Source of the DNA: Dermacentor variabilis
Taxonomy: Eukaryota > Arthropoda > Arachnida > Ixodida > Ixodidae
Length of the DNA: 64,000 nucleotides
Direction: 5' to 3'
Assembly: GCF_050947875.1 (NCBI RefSeq)
Contig: NC_134572.1
Span: forward strand, 159,113,105-159,177,104
This document shows positions 55,712 to 64,000 of this stretch, piece by piece. Numbering within the stretch: the first letter of the stretch is position 1; the number at the start of each line of letters is the position of its first letter. The position numbers and the translations under genes were made by a program. Below the pieces are notes generated by a model. The model did no database searches and had not been told where the DNA came from. It saw nothing but the letters and a program-made list of their open reading frames with translations.

Positions 55712-56436
55712 CTAAAGGCGTGCGTCCAGCCCAGTGGCTTGGAGAAAAGCTACAGCGGCTCTTGTGACCAGGGCTGCGCTGGTTGCATTAGGCCAAGGAC
55801 CTAAAAGAAACTCGTCCGATAGCGGTCTCTCATGGATGTTTGCTATGGAAGAGACAAGTTGCTGTCGTTCTTGCGCGTACGCGGGACACACGCAAAATAT
55901 ATGTTCAAGTGTTTCTGGCACCTCACAGCATTCACAGTTTGGGCTAGTATCACTGGCACCTATCATATTTCTATAACGGTTGGTGAATGCGACACCAAGG
56001 CGAATCCGGTGCACCATGCTCGTGTGGTTTCTATTGAATTTTTGAGGCATACGAAATCGCATTTCTTGGTCCCATTTGTGTAATCGCTTGTGTCGTCGAT
56101 CAGGTTGGGCCCAGTGTTCCAACGTAGAGTTGTGGTTTACGCGACGAAGTAGGGCGTTTGTGTCTGTTCGTGAGAACGGAATGCGTACTTCACAAGCATT
56201 ATCTAAAGCAGTTTTTGCTTCAGCGTCTGCCTGTTCGTTCCCTATCACGCCACAGTGTGACGGTATCCACTGAAAGGTGACATTGTGGCCATTTCTAGTT
56301 GCGTGGTCGAGATACTCTGTAATTTCTATAGCCATAGAATGATACGGGCCCCGTCTGAGGACACAGTAATCGTTTGCAGAGCTGGCTTGCAATCGCAGAA
56401 TATCGTCCATGCGTGAGGACGCTCCTCGGAGAGAAA
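55712..56436 (-). pseudogene. Broken RNase H and C-terminal knuckle of the LINE ORF2
   Basis: Beyond the TGA at 56439-56437 the same frame still reads RNase H-like sequence (EERPHAW, FCDCKPALQ) for about 25 codons. The homology then passes to another frame around 56375-56345, which contains NVTFQWIPSHCGVIGNEQAD and the knuckle NCECCEVPETLEHIFCVC and runs to the end. Thus one nonsense change and one small indel break this part. The stop position is consistent with a CGA to TGA change, the common CpG decay. Confidence 0.82.
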
Positions 56437-59376
56437 TCAAAGTGCTTCCCGGATAGCAAAAAGTTCTGCGGCAGTTGATGTTGAGCTATGGTCTAGTTTA
56501 AACCGGCGAGCGATGATCATACGTGGAATGACGAAGGCTGCAGTGGAGGCATATGGTGTGACAGAGCCATCGGTATACACATGTACAGTATCTCCGTACT
56601 CTGTAGAAATGTGCAACAAGGTGAGTTGCCTGAGGCCAATAGATGCAACGAAAGACTTTTTAGTAATTCCAGGGATCTGCAATGTAACGACAGGTTTAGG
56701 CAGAACCCACGGGGGTGTTCTCGGAATACAGGCGGGAGAGAATCTCGACGGCAAAACACTCTGATGCCGCGATATAGTCATTGAAAAGCTGGAACCTGGG
56801 TGTGTGGTAGGGAGCGATGACAGAGGATGGTGCCTGTGTCGGGTCAACACGCGGAGGTACATTTGAAGAGGCTCGCAGAGCAAGTACACCCGAATAGGAC
56901 AAGCACGAGCTTCCGCTATTGTTCCATTGGTTGACGTGCATCGTGGGAGGCCCAAACATGTGCGCAATGCCTGAGCTTGAATGCTCTCGAGCGCGCGCAC
57001 ACAACTAAGTCCCATGCTTGAGAGCGCCGGCATGCTGTACCGTATATACCCTACGAATAGGGCTCGGTACAATTGGAGTAATGACGACTCCGAGGGGCCC
57101 CATCTTGTTGCTGCCACGACGCGAAGGACGTGAACAAAAGTCTTCAGCTTTGACTTCAGTGCGGCGACGTGTCTTGACCAAGATAATCCCCGGTCTATGA
57201 CTAAGCCAAGGAATCTGTGGTGTGTAACCGTAGGTATCGCTACGCCGTCAACAATGATCGGATACCTGGTCATTCGTTTTCGCGTGAACGTAAGCACAGA
57301 ACATTTTTCAGTTGAGAGTCGGAGGCCTTGACGCCGAAGATACTTAGCTGTGATTGTCACTGCACGTTGAAGCCTAGCACGCATTTGGGGACGGGTGGCT
57401 CCAGATGCCCATATGCATATGTCGTCGGCATATGTGCTAATCTTTACCGTGCTAGGAAGTTCGGATGCAAGGCCAATCAATGCAACATTGAAAAGAGTTG
57501 GACTGAGAACTCCCCCTTGTGGAACACCTCGATGTATATGGTACTGTCCGGTGTCGCCATCACTTGTCGACATATACACCGTGCGGCCACTGAGGTAGCT
57601 AACAATCCATGTATATAGTCGGCCACCGATGTCTAAATCTTCCAGTGCATCAAGGATTGCATAATGTAGTACATTGTCGTATGCACCCTTAATATCCAGA
57701 AAGACAGCTCCAACTAACCGACGTCGACTTCTTTCCTGTTCAACAGTGGAGACCAAGTCGATAACTCCGTCAATCGAAGAACGGCCTCTTCTAAATCCGT
57801 GCATAAAATCAGGAAAGCAATTATTTCTCTCTAGAAACCATTCCAGTCTTGACAAAACCATTCTTTCCATTACTTTGCCGACGCAACTGGCTAAGGCGAT
57901 CGGTCTGTAGGAGGAAAGCTCGTTGGGGCACTTTCCCGGTTTAAGCAGCGCTACAACGCGACTGCATTTCCAACCATCTGGAACATTTCCTTTCTCCCAC
58001 GTCGTATTATAAAAAGATAGGAGAAGACGTCGTGATTCGGTGCCAAGATGGCAGAGTGCAGCGTACGTGATTCCGTCTGGTCCTGGTGCCGAGGAGCGTC
58101 GAGAAACTGAAAGCGCAGCGTCAAGCTCTTGCATCGTAAACGGTACTTCGAGCCGCTCATCAGGTGACGGGGGTGCGATGGTGACAAGGGATGAAGTCAC
58201 TGCATTAGATGCGTCCACAATCAGTTTACAGTAGTCCTCTGCTACCTCCAATTCGGTCCGGCGTTGATGTAGAGCCACCGCATGGAATGGGTGTCTTTGT
58301 TGTGGAGTTGCCTGGAGACTTCGTATGACCCGCCATATCTTAGATAGAGGCTGTCTTGGATCTAGGGATCCACAGAAAGCCCTCCAACGCTGTCTGTCAA
58401 GCTTCTCCAGATGTCGAAGAACATGTCGTTGAGCTCGGCGACTGCTCGAAAGATCGGACGGTGACTTTGTTCTTCTGTATCGCCGTTCTGCGCGGCGACG
58501 GATCGCACGAAGGGCCTCATATTGTATGTCGACCGATGACCTGTGCCTCGGTATGCTGACTTCTCTAGTTTTGTCCCGCAGGGTAGAGGCAATGATGTCC
58601 TCTATTTCGGATGGAGATGTCATACTCTGACAGGCGGTGTCGACAGAGGTCTTAAATGCAATCCAGTCTGTTTGACGAATGCAACGTGATGCTGAACGGC
58701 GAAACCAGCTAAAGTGAACGTAAGTGGGGAGGTGGTCGCTACCATGAGTCTCTAGATCCGTCGACCAGGATGCTGAAGACAGAAGGCTCCTTGATACAAA
58801 CGTTAGGTCAAGACAACTGCTGTAGGACGTGCCACGAATAAATGTAGGAGACCCGTCATTGAGCACATTTAGTCCCCGACTACACATAAAGTCAGCCAAA
58901 TATTTGCCACGAGAATTCATCGAAGTGCTACCCCACAGGGGATGGTGCGCGTTAAAGTCACCAATCACAATATGAGGGCCTTGCGATGCTTGCAGCAGAG
59001 ACATCAGGTGCGAGCAATCGATCCTCGCTCTTGGGTGGATATATCCTCCAATCACTGTAACCGTGCGACATCTGTATTTTATGGTGAGGCATACGTAATC
59101 ATTAGTAGTATGCGATGGGACGTCATGTCTGAAATACACCAGGTCGTGACGTATACAAACTAATACTTTGCTCGAGGTTTGGTCGTTACGAGACCACATC
59201 TGGACATAACCAGAAATACGGAAAGAAGAATCCATATTAGGTTCACAGATAACAATAACTGGAAATTGGTATTTAAATATCCGCTGTCGGAAATCCGACA
59301 AACGACCACGCAGACCGCGAGCATTCCATTGCATAACAAACGATTGACGCATCCGTTCTTCAAACATTATCGCCAT
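56437..59376 (-). CDS. LINE ORF2: APE endonuclease and reverse transcriptase (open for 979 codons)
   Basis: Starts ATG six bases after ORF1. The endonuclease occupies residues 1-220: N18 in MQWNARG, E45 in VICEP, D140/N142 in GDFNAHHPLWGS, and D214-H215 in GSDHLPT. A linker with a basic patch (RRRAERRYRR) follows. The RT spans about 425-800: SSAPGPDGITY at 428, SYRPIALASCVGK at 489, D561 in FLDIKGAYD, RGVPQGGVLSPTLFN near 616, and YADD at 649-652. RNase H begins near 945 (VYTDGS). The frame ends at a TGA inside RNase H, after AIREAL. Endonuclease and RT residues are intact, so these activities could remain. Confidence 0.9.
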   Translation of the reverse strand: MAIMFEERMRQSFVMQWNARGLRGRLSDFRQRIFKYQFPVIVICEPNMDSSFRISGYVQMWSRNDQTSSKVLVCIRHDLVYFRHDVPSHTTNDYVCLTIKYRCRTVTVIGGYIHPRARIDCSHLMSLLQASQGPHIVIGDFNAHHPLWGSTSMNSRGKYLADFMCSRGLNVLNDGSPTFIRGTSYSSCLDLTFVSRSLLSSASWSTDLETHGSDHLPTYVHFSWFRRSASRCIRQTDWIAFKTSVDTACQSMTSPSEIEDIIASTLRDKTREVSIPRHRSSVDIQYEALRAIRRRAERRYRRTKSPSDLSSSRRAQRHVLRHLEKLDRQRWRAFCGSLDPRQPLSKIWRVIRSLQATPQQRHPFHAVALHQRRTELEVAEDYCKLIVDASNAVTSSLVTIAPPSPDERLEVPFTMQELDAALSVSRRSSAPGPDGITYAALCHLGTESRRLLLSFYNTTWEKGNVPDGWKCSRVVALLKPGKCPNELSSYRPIALASCVGKVMERMVLSRLEWFLERNNCFPDFMHGFRRGRSSIDGVIDLVSTVEQERSRRRLVGAVFLDIKGAYDNVLHYAILDALEDLDIGGRLYTWIVSYLSGRTVYMSTSDGDTGQYHIHRGVPQGGVLSPTLFNVALIGLASELPSTVKISTYADDICIWASGATRPQMRARLQRAVTITAKYLRRQGLRLSTEKCSVLTFTRKRMTRYPIIVDGVAIPTVTHHRFLGLVIDRGLSWSRHVAALKSKLKTFVHVLRVVAATRWGPSESSLLQLYRALFVGYIRYSMPALSSMGLSCVRALESIQAQALRTCLGLPRCTSTNGTIAEARACPIRVYLLCEPLQMYLRVLTRHRHHPLSSLPTTHPGSSFSMTISRHQSVLPSRFSPACIPRTPPWVLPKPVVTLQIPGITKKSFVASIGLRQLTLLHISTEYGDTVHVYTDGSVTPYASTAAFVIPRMIIARRFKLDHSSTSTAAELFAIREAL

Positions 59377-59382
59377 ACTTGC

Positions 59383-60726
59383 TTAGTGAAGAACCACTAG
59401 CAGTGGTTCCAAGACTTCAAGTAGCTGCACGGCAGCCTTGGCAGCCGGGGTATTTAGGCCGGAAAGAATCCTGCGCATGGAGCCCATCAAATTTTTCACC
59501 ATACTCGTGACGTCAATGTCATCCATCTTTTCGTTTTCTTCAGTACGTGTAGGAGCGGTGCATAAGGGCGTTCCCACAGACCTTGACGGTAACGAGGGCC
59601 ACTGAGTCTCCGATGTGGCTAGTGCCGATGATGGGTCGCCTTGCACTTTCGCGGCATAAAAAGGCTTTGAGGCACGTGCTTCTTCATTCCTGAGACGAAG
59701 AGGGGGTGGATGTTGCACTTGAGCTGTCGTCCCTCCAACGCGAGGAGGGCTGCGATCCCGTTGATGTCGGTTTCGTGAACGACGTCTGCGGTGGCGGATA
59801 GCCCTTACCGCTTCCCTGTGCGTGGAACGATCTCTACCCATCTTCTTCAGAATACCCATTTCCTTCCTGATCTTTGGGCACTCTTTTGACGTTGCGTCAT
59901 GAGCACCAGAACAATTTGGACATTTCGCAGCAACGTTGCAATTGCTGTCTCCGTGAGGTCCACCACATCGTTTGCATGTTATTGCACCCTTGCAAACTGC
60001 GCTGACATGCCCAAGTTTCATGCACCTGTGACACTGTAAAAGCCTCGGCACGTAAGGACGTACCGGATGCCTCACATATCCAACCTTGACGTGTGTTGGC
60101 AAAGTTTCCGATTGGAACACTAATTTCACACATCGGGAACGTCCAAAACGGTGAAAGCTGAGCACAGGAGCTGACGATGATAGTAGTTTGGCCAGGTCAG
60201 TGTCTGTAATGTCAATGTCCACATCGTAGATGACGCCTGTCGTCGCTTCCTTGCCGTATGTGGGGAATGCGCGAACAGGGATGCTTCCCAACTGAGTGAT
60301 GTTTTTCAGTGTCTCCAGTATGGTCGGTGTACTGACTTCCACCGAGAGGATGTTCTTTCGAGCGTTTATACGTATTTCTTCTACGTGACCATGGGCAGTT
60401 CGTTCAAAATATTCCGACAGGCTCTGCCTGTTCAGTGAGTTGAGGTTGTCTGTTGTCGTTGTTGGTACATATGCAATAGTGTATGATTGCTTGCCACTTG
60501 CCTTTTTCGTCGCCTGGCGACTGGTCGGTGATGTTCTTCGTATCTTTCTCTTCAGGCGTCGGCTTGACACCACGGTAAAATCGCTGTCCGAGCCCATCTC
60601 ATCAGTAGAGGAGCCATCAGATGACTCAATCGGGACCATGCTGGGGTCGAAGCGGTCACTCACGTCACCGGCATAATGAACTGGCCGTTCAGGACAAAAC
60701 TGCTGGGCGGGGTTTGGGTCCCCCAT
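59383..60726 (-). CDS. LINE ORF1: Gag-like RNA-binding protein with three zinc knuckles
   Basis: Intact 447-codon frame starting ATG. The N-terminal 75 residues are acidic/Ser-rich and then basic (RRLKRKIRRTS). Residues 80-225 look like an RRM-type fold shared by I-like ORF1 proteins (SYTIAYVP, KNILSVEVST, RCVKLVF). Three Cys-rich knuckles follow: CHRCMKLGHVSAVC (232-245), CKRCGGPHGDSNC (251-263) and CPNCSGAHDATSKEC (269-283). An Arg-rich segment (RHRRRRSRNRHQR) comes next. The C-terminus (about 400-447) resembles the end of the decayed ORF1 at 7.1 kb (AAVQLLEVLEPLL). Its expected role is packaging the element RNA. Confidence 0.88.
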   Translation of the reverse strand: MGDPNPAQQFCPERPVHYAGDVSDRFDPSMVPIESSDGSSTDEMGSDSDFTVVSSRRLKRKIRRTSPTSRQATKKASGKQSYTIAYVPTTTTDNLNSLNRQSLSEYFERTAHGHVEEIRINARKNILSVEVSTPTILETLKNITQLGSIPVRAFPTYGKEATTGVIYDVDIDITDTDLAKLLSSSAPVLSFHRFGRSRCVKLVFQSETLPTHVKVGYVRHPVRPYVPRLLQCHRCMKLGHVSAVCKGAITCKRCGGPHGDSNCNVAAKCPNCSGAHDATSKECPKIRKEMGILKKMGRDRSTHREAVRAIRHRRRRSRNRHQRDRSPPRVGGTTAQVQHPPPLRLRNEEARASKPFYAAKVQGDPSSALATSETQWPSLPSRSVGTPLCTAPTRTEENEKMDDIDVTSMVKNLMGSMRRILSGLNTPAAKAAVQLLEVLEPLLVVLH

Positions 60727-60862
60727 TGCAGAGGACGACGTCCCCCAGTTTTCTTGTCACTGATTGCAGAGATCACAGAAAATAAAATAGAAAATGCAGA
60801 GAGCTCGAAGCTGAAGCTGCTCGCTATGATCACTTCTTCTTCTTCCTCATTCATCAACTATC

Positions 60863-60908
60863 AGTGAGTGAGTGAGTGAGTGAGTGAAACAACTTTATTC
60901 GGTCCACC
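60863..60908 (-). repeat. (GTGA)n plus a short LINE-3'-end-like segment
   Basis: Five to six GTGA quartets are followed by AAACAACTTTATTCGGTCCACC. This resembles the family-3 LINE end near 18886 (AAACATTTATTCGGACC). It sits at the 5' end of the full-length LINE, between it and the right half of the Ruka SINE. It may be part of an older LINE tail or a chimera made during insertion. Confidence 0.5.
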
Positions 60909-61005
60909 AGGTGGTAAAAAATTAATCCCGGGTCTTCCACGGCGGCCTGTCTAATAATCAGGTCGTGGCTTTGGCACGTAAAATTCCAGAGTTTCATTAA
61001 TTTTA
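60909..61005 (+). repeat. Ruka SINE, right half
   Basis: AGGTGGTAAAAAATTAATCC, GGGTCTTCCACGGCGG, CCTGTCTAATAATCAGGTCG and TTTGGCACGTAAAATTCC match the 3' half of Ruka beginning at the point where the left half (55300-55462) ends. Confidence 0.78.
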
Positions 61006-61409
61006 ACTACGATCCCTCACTTCCTAGCCATCAACCCATAATTATGCCTGCAGCCTCGCGTGTCCCAGAGCAGGTGCTGATCCTTTCAACAACGAATACA
61101 ACAAATTAAAAACGCTGACACTTATAGTTTACTCACGCGTAGCGACAATCGTGGGGGAGTGTGGAAAACGTTCATGATCTGGTCGGCGCAACAACAGACA
61201 AATACGAAAAAGAAGAGCATCACAGGCATTGTTCATTCACATAGTTTATCATCTCAGATCGTGCGCAGAAATTCAATTTCTTCATCGTGACCAGGCAAAG
61301 GAAACTTTACTAACTCACGCATCCCCAACCTTGGCAATCCACTAGGCTTCTATGACTTCTCGTGTCCTCTTCATGTTTGCACTATGATATATATACATGG
61401 CAGGATTGA
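61006..61409. other. Unassigned DNA
   Basis: Nothing recognised between the SINE and the inverted repeat. Confidence 0.4.
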
Positions 61410-61577
61410 AAAGCGGGCGAGTTGGAACCTATCCATTCTTGGGCAACGCACACACAAACGAAACACGTTTGTCCGGCGCTTGTTCCGTCTTCTTTCTCGT
61501 GTTTCGTTTGTGTGTGCGCCCTGTCCAAGAATGGATATAAATTGTGTTCCAAGATGACAAACCAACAAGCCCGCATT
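61410..61577. repeat. Long imperfect inverted repeat (hairpin)
   Basis: Left arm ATCCATTCTTGGGCAACGCA then CACACAAACGAAACACG (61431-61467). Right arm CGTGTTTCGTTTGTGTGTG then CGCCCTGTCCAAGAATGGAT (61498-61535). They are complementary over about 37 bases with one small internal mismatch/indel patch. Complementarity continues outwards with GTTGGAAC opposite GTTCCAAG, and GCGGGC opposite GCCCGC. The loop is about 30 bases. It may be a short fold-back element or the tip of a dispersed repeat. Confidence 0.85.
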
Positions 61578-64000
61578 CGCAACACTAGTTCGCATATTTT
61601 AGGAGTTTAGCTCAGCCGCCCTCCATTTATCTTCATTGAAACAAAAGCATCAACTCCTGTTCAACTGCTCTCTGCGTGGCCCTCTGACTTCATTCTTGGT
61701 TAAGGTTTTCTTTTCTCGCTCTCTTTTTTTTTTCCCTTTTTTTGTGCAGTCGTCAGAGCAGAGTAGGAGGTGCATTCAGCGCGACTGACATCCGCCCAGC
61801 ATCTCCTCCGCCATCGGACCGTCTACACCATAATTCTTCCGCCGTGCCCAGCGACGAGGCCTTCGGACTCGAGCGCTCGTCGCCCACCGGCATCACAAAC
61901 GCTCCGCCGCCGTCGCCAGCAAAAAGTTTAAACGAGAGTGCCCTGAGACACACCGGCTCGCGGTGACATTTCAATGGCGACACCGGCTGCGCGACGAAAT
62001 TATGGAGAAGCGAGACTCGGCGTTGAACAGCGATTCTCAGCTTTCGGAGTCCACTTTGGCGTCGCTGATAGCGACGAAGGGAAAGTATTTGCTGGTGCGC
62101 GCTCTCAATACGACTCCTTTCTTTCGGAACCTTTCATCGCGCGGCTAGAAAAATGCCATGCAATGGTGTCAATTTCTCGGCTACATTGCTCTCTATGATC
62201 AATAATTTAAAGAAAGAACATAAGTTGAACATGACAATTACGTAGGTTATTGCAAAACAATTACCCTTTAGCTGGCGGTCGTCAAGTCGGAGACTCGAAG
62301 GGTTAACTTAAGGTCACCGGGACCTAGATGCTCCAATTTTAGATAGTTCCTGCAACTGACACACACGCACAAAAACAAGAAAAGAAAGACATAAGAAGAA
62401 AGAAAACCACCCTACAAAACAGGGCGCTTAGAGCTAGTGTCCCTTATTCAGGCCTGAACTAACAACCGAAGCGAGATGTATTAGGATCACCGTCTTGTTT
62501 TTGTGTCTTTAATTAACTCTCTCGCCCATGCTTGAAGAAAAAAAGAAAGTTATCTATAGCTCGTCCAGCAATGCCCCTCTTCGTCGCCCAAACATGGCCA
62601 ACCCGTGCCCGACCGTGACGCTCTTCTTGTTCAACAGCAGGTAGTTTCACTGTCATGCAAAGTGCCTGCTGTCTCTCCTGATTGCGTTTCATTCAATGTA
62701 GCGCTGACACACGGTGATTTGACAAGTACACAAGTGTTGGCGCATTAAATGGGAAACTGTGTAGAGTAACAGTGTGTCCCTTTATACTGGTTAAGTATTC
62801 TTTGAAAACTGAATTGCTATTGATTTGGCAGGAAATTTATTTATTATTACGGCAGACAGTGTAGACCAAACTTCATGCGCACCTGCCTGCTCAGAGTTTG
62901 TTTGTTTTTTTCTTAAGTAGGGGACTTGGCTAATATAATATTACGTTTATGCGGACTGTTTGTGCGAATGTTAGGGGATGCAATGCAACAATGGTTCCTT
63001 GGCGCCTTAGCTACGGAGCATCAAGGTGAAGCGAACAATGTCTGATACTGAAAACCGTGCTATAGGCATCCACGAGAGGGAAGACACGAACGAGCAAGAT
63101 TCAGTATCGAGCAGAACTAAGTATACACAGCCAGTTAATTATACCTCGATTTAACAGAGTCCATGGGACCCGAGAATTACTTCCTTAAATCGAGAGCTTC
63201 GTTAAATCAAAAACATTTAAAGCTCTTATACAACAAACATAATATTTATTCCAGAGCATTCTGTTTGCGTAAGCTTTGTAGGGCTAAAGATATGCGAACT
63301 CAGGGTGCAGTGAAGAGACAACAGACGTTTCAAGCCGCGGCTGCATGGGTCCCATAACGTAAAACTATTCCAATATGTTTTTATTCCAATCTCCTCACGT
63401 CAAATTTGCGTAACTGCCGACGCAAGCATAGGGCGGTTACCCGCAGGGTGGTCTGAACAGACCACTAAAGATGCTCTCCTCATTTATAGGAGGCATTTTT
63501 GCTGGCTCTAAAAACGAATAACATTGCCTGCACTCAGCGGCTTGTCTTATCTAATTGGCTGACGAGAGGCGAGGGGCACGCTCAAGTGGAGAGGGATTCG
63601 ATGGCGCCGAGCCAGTGGGCTGAAAATCGATAACCGCATGAAGAGGGTGGTGCCGGCGATTGCGATTGGTCCGCTTTCCCTTAAGCGCGAAGCGCGATTT
63701 CCCGTGCGATCTGTCGTACGGCGCGTCGTGTGCGACTTGCCGCATGCGGCGATTCGGGACACGTGGTACGAATGAGCGAGCGGCGGGTAGCTCCGCCCAA
63801 AACTGGCGCCCCTGCGTGGAAGTTAGGTTAGAACAGAAAGTGAAAGCAACCGTATTTGCACAGCTATCTTGCTTGAAACAAACGATGACAATGTAAACAC
63901 GTCGTGCGAGCACTGTAGACGTGTTTCCGCAAGGCCGCGTTAGCAGCATCGGATCCGTTGACAGCCGCCGATGGCCAAGAGCCGGCAAGCATAGCCCGCT
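61578..64000. other. Unassigned DNA to the window end
   Basis: No genes recognised. Words of the type CCTCGATTTAAC and CGTTAAATC occur in both orientations at 63145-63215, a pattern seen at ends of some dispersed DNA elements. The part from 63540 on is GC-richer. The frame 61742-61966 (SPPPSDRLHHNS) is Pro/Ser-rich without a domain. Confidence 0.4.
63380..63433 (+). repeat. Dispersed repeat shared with 21.29 kb
   Basis: TTTATTCCAATCTCCTCACG and AACTGCCGACGCAAGCATA mirror 21292-21343 in the same orientation with a few substitutions. Confidence 0.6.

Larger units (their letters stand above)
55463..60862 (-). mobile_element. Nearly full-length I-like LINE (related to family 1)
   Basis: On the minus strand: a short 5' UTR (about 60862-60727), an intact ORF1, ORF2 with open endonuclease and RT, a broken RNase H end, a 3' UTR of about 150 bases with AAATAAATTT, and an (ACTC)n tail. 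ORF1 and ORF2 are separated by six bases, which suggests re-initiation for ORF2. It is related to the 3.3-8.6 kb element at the protein level but clearly diverged, so it is a separate family. It is inserted within a Ruka SINE. Confidence 0.9.

Overview
This is a non-coding, repeat-rich stretch of animal nuclear DNA, most likely from an ixodid (hard) tick. The main pointer is a tRNA-derived SINE matching the tick family known as Ruka, which recurs at least six times. There are no operons and no bacterial gene organisation. Almost all recognisable coding capacity belongs to transposable elements. The only candidate host-type exon is a short THAP zinc-finger start near 17.6 kb.

Layout. 0-3.3 kb: a Ruka SINE, then unassigned DNA. 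3.3-8.6 kb: a decayed RNase H-bearing non-LTR retrotransposon (family 1, I-like) on the minus strand. 11.2-13.8 kb: two abutting copies of a ~700 bp fold-back element, the first split by a family-2 LINE fragment. 15.1-16.1 kb: a ~1 kb tetranucleotide array. 17.5-17.7 kb: a possible promoter and THAP exon. 18.7-20.1 kb: an array of ~50-60 bp monomers split by a family-3 LINE tail. 23.7-24.8 kb: a TATC microsatellite and a degenerate GTCGTCAT repeat. 25.6-27.2 kb: a second family-1 LINE fragment. 30.5-32.1 kb: a mariner copy with a Ruka SINE inside its transposase. 32.6-33.3 kb: a third fold-back copy. 36.4-38.8 kb: a family-2 LINE with a Ruka SINE inside it. 42.2-42.5 kb: a different tRNA-like SINE. 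45.35-52.1 kb: a structurally complete LTR retrotransposon with near-identical LTRs and one uninterrupted 1485-codon gag-pol frame. 55.3-61.0 kb: a Ruka SINE split by a nearly full-length I-like LINE.

The most interesting object is the LTR retrotransposon. Its pol looks Ty3/gypsy-like, but the integrase lies before the reverse transcriptase, the order typical of Ty1/copia. Its Gag contains a segment resembling the SCAN domain. Both traits are associated with the Gmr1-like lineage, best known from deuterostomes. The second is the ~700 bp fold-back element: each copy is an imperfect palindrome along its whole length, with TTAA-like flanks.

The elements form a readable insertion history: SINE into mariner, SINE into LINE, LINE into fold-back element, LINE into SINE, LINE tail into satellite. 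All family assignments come from reading motifs; no database search was run.
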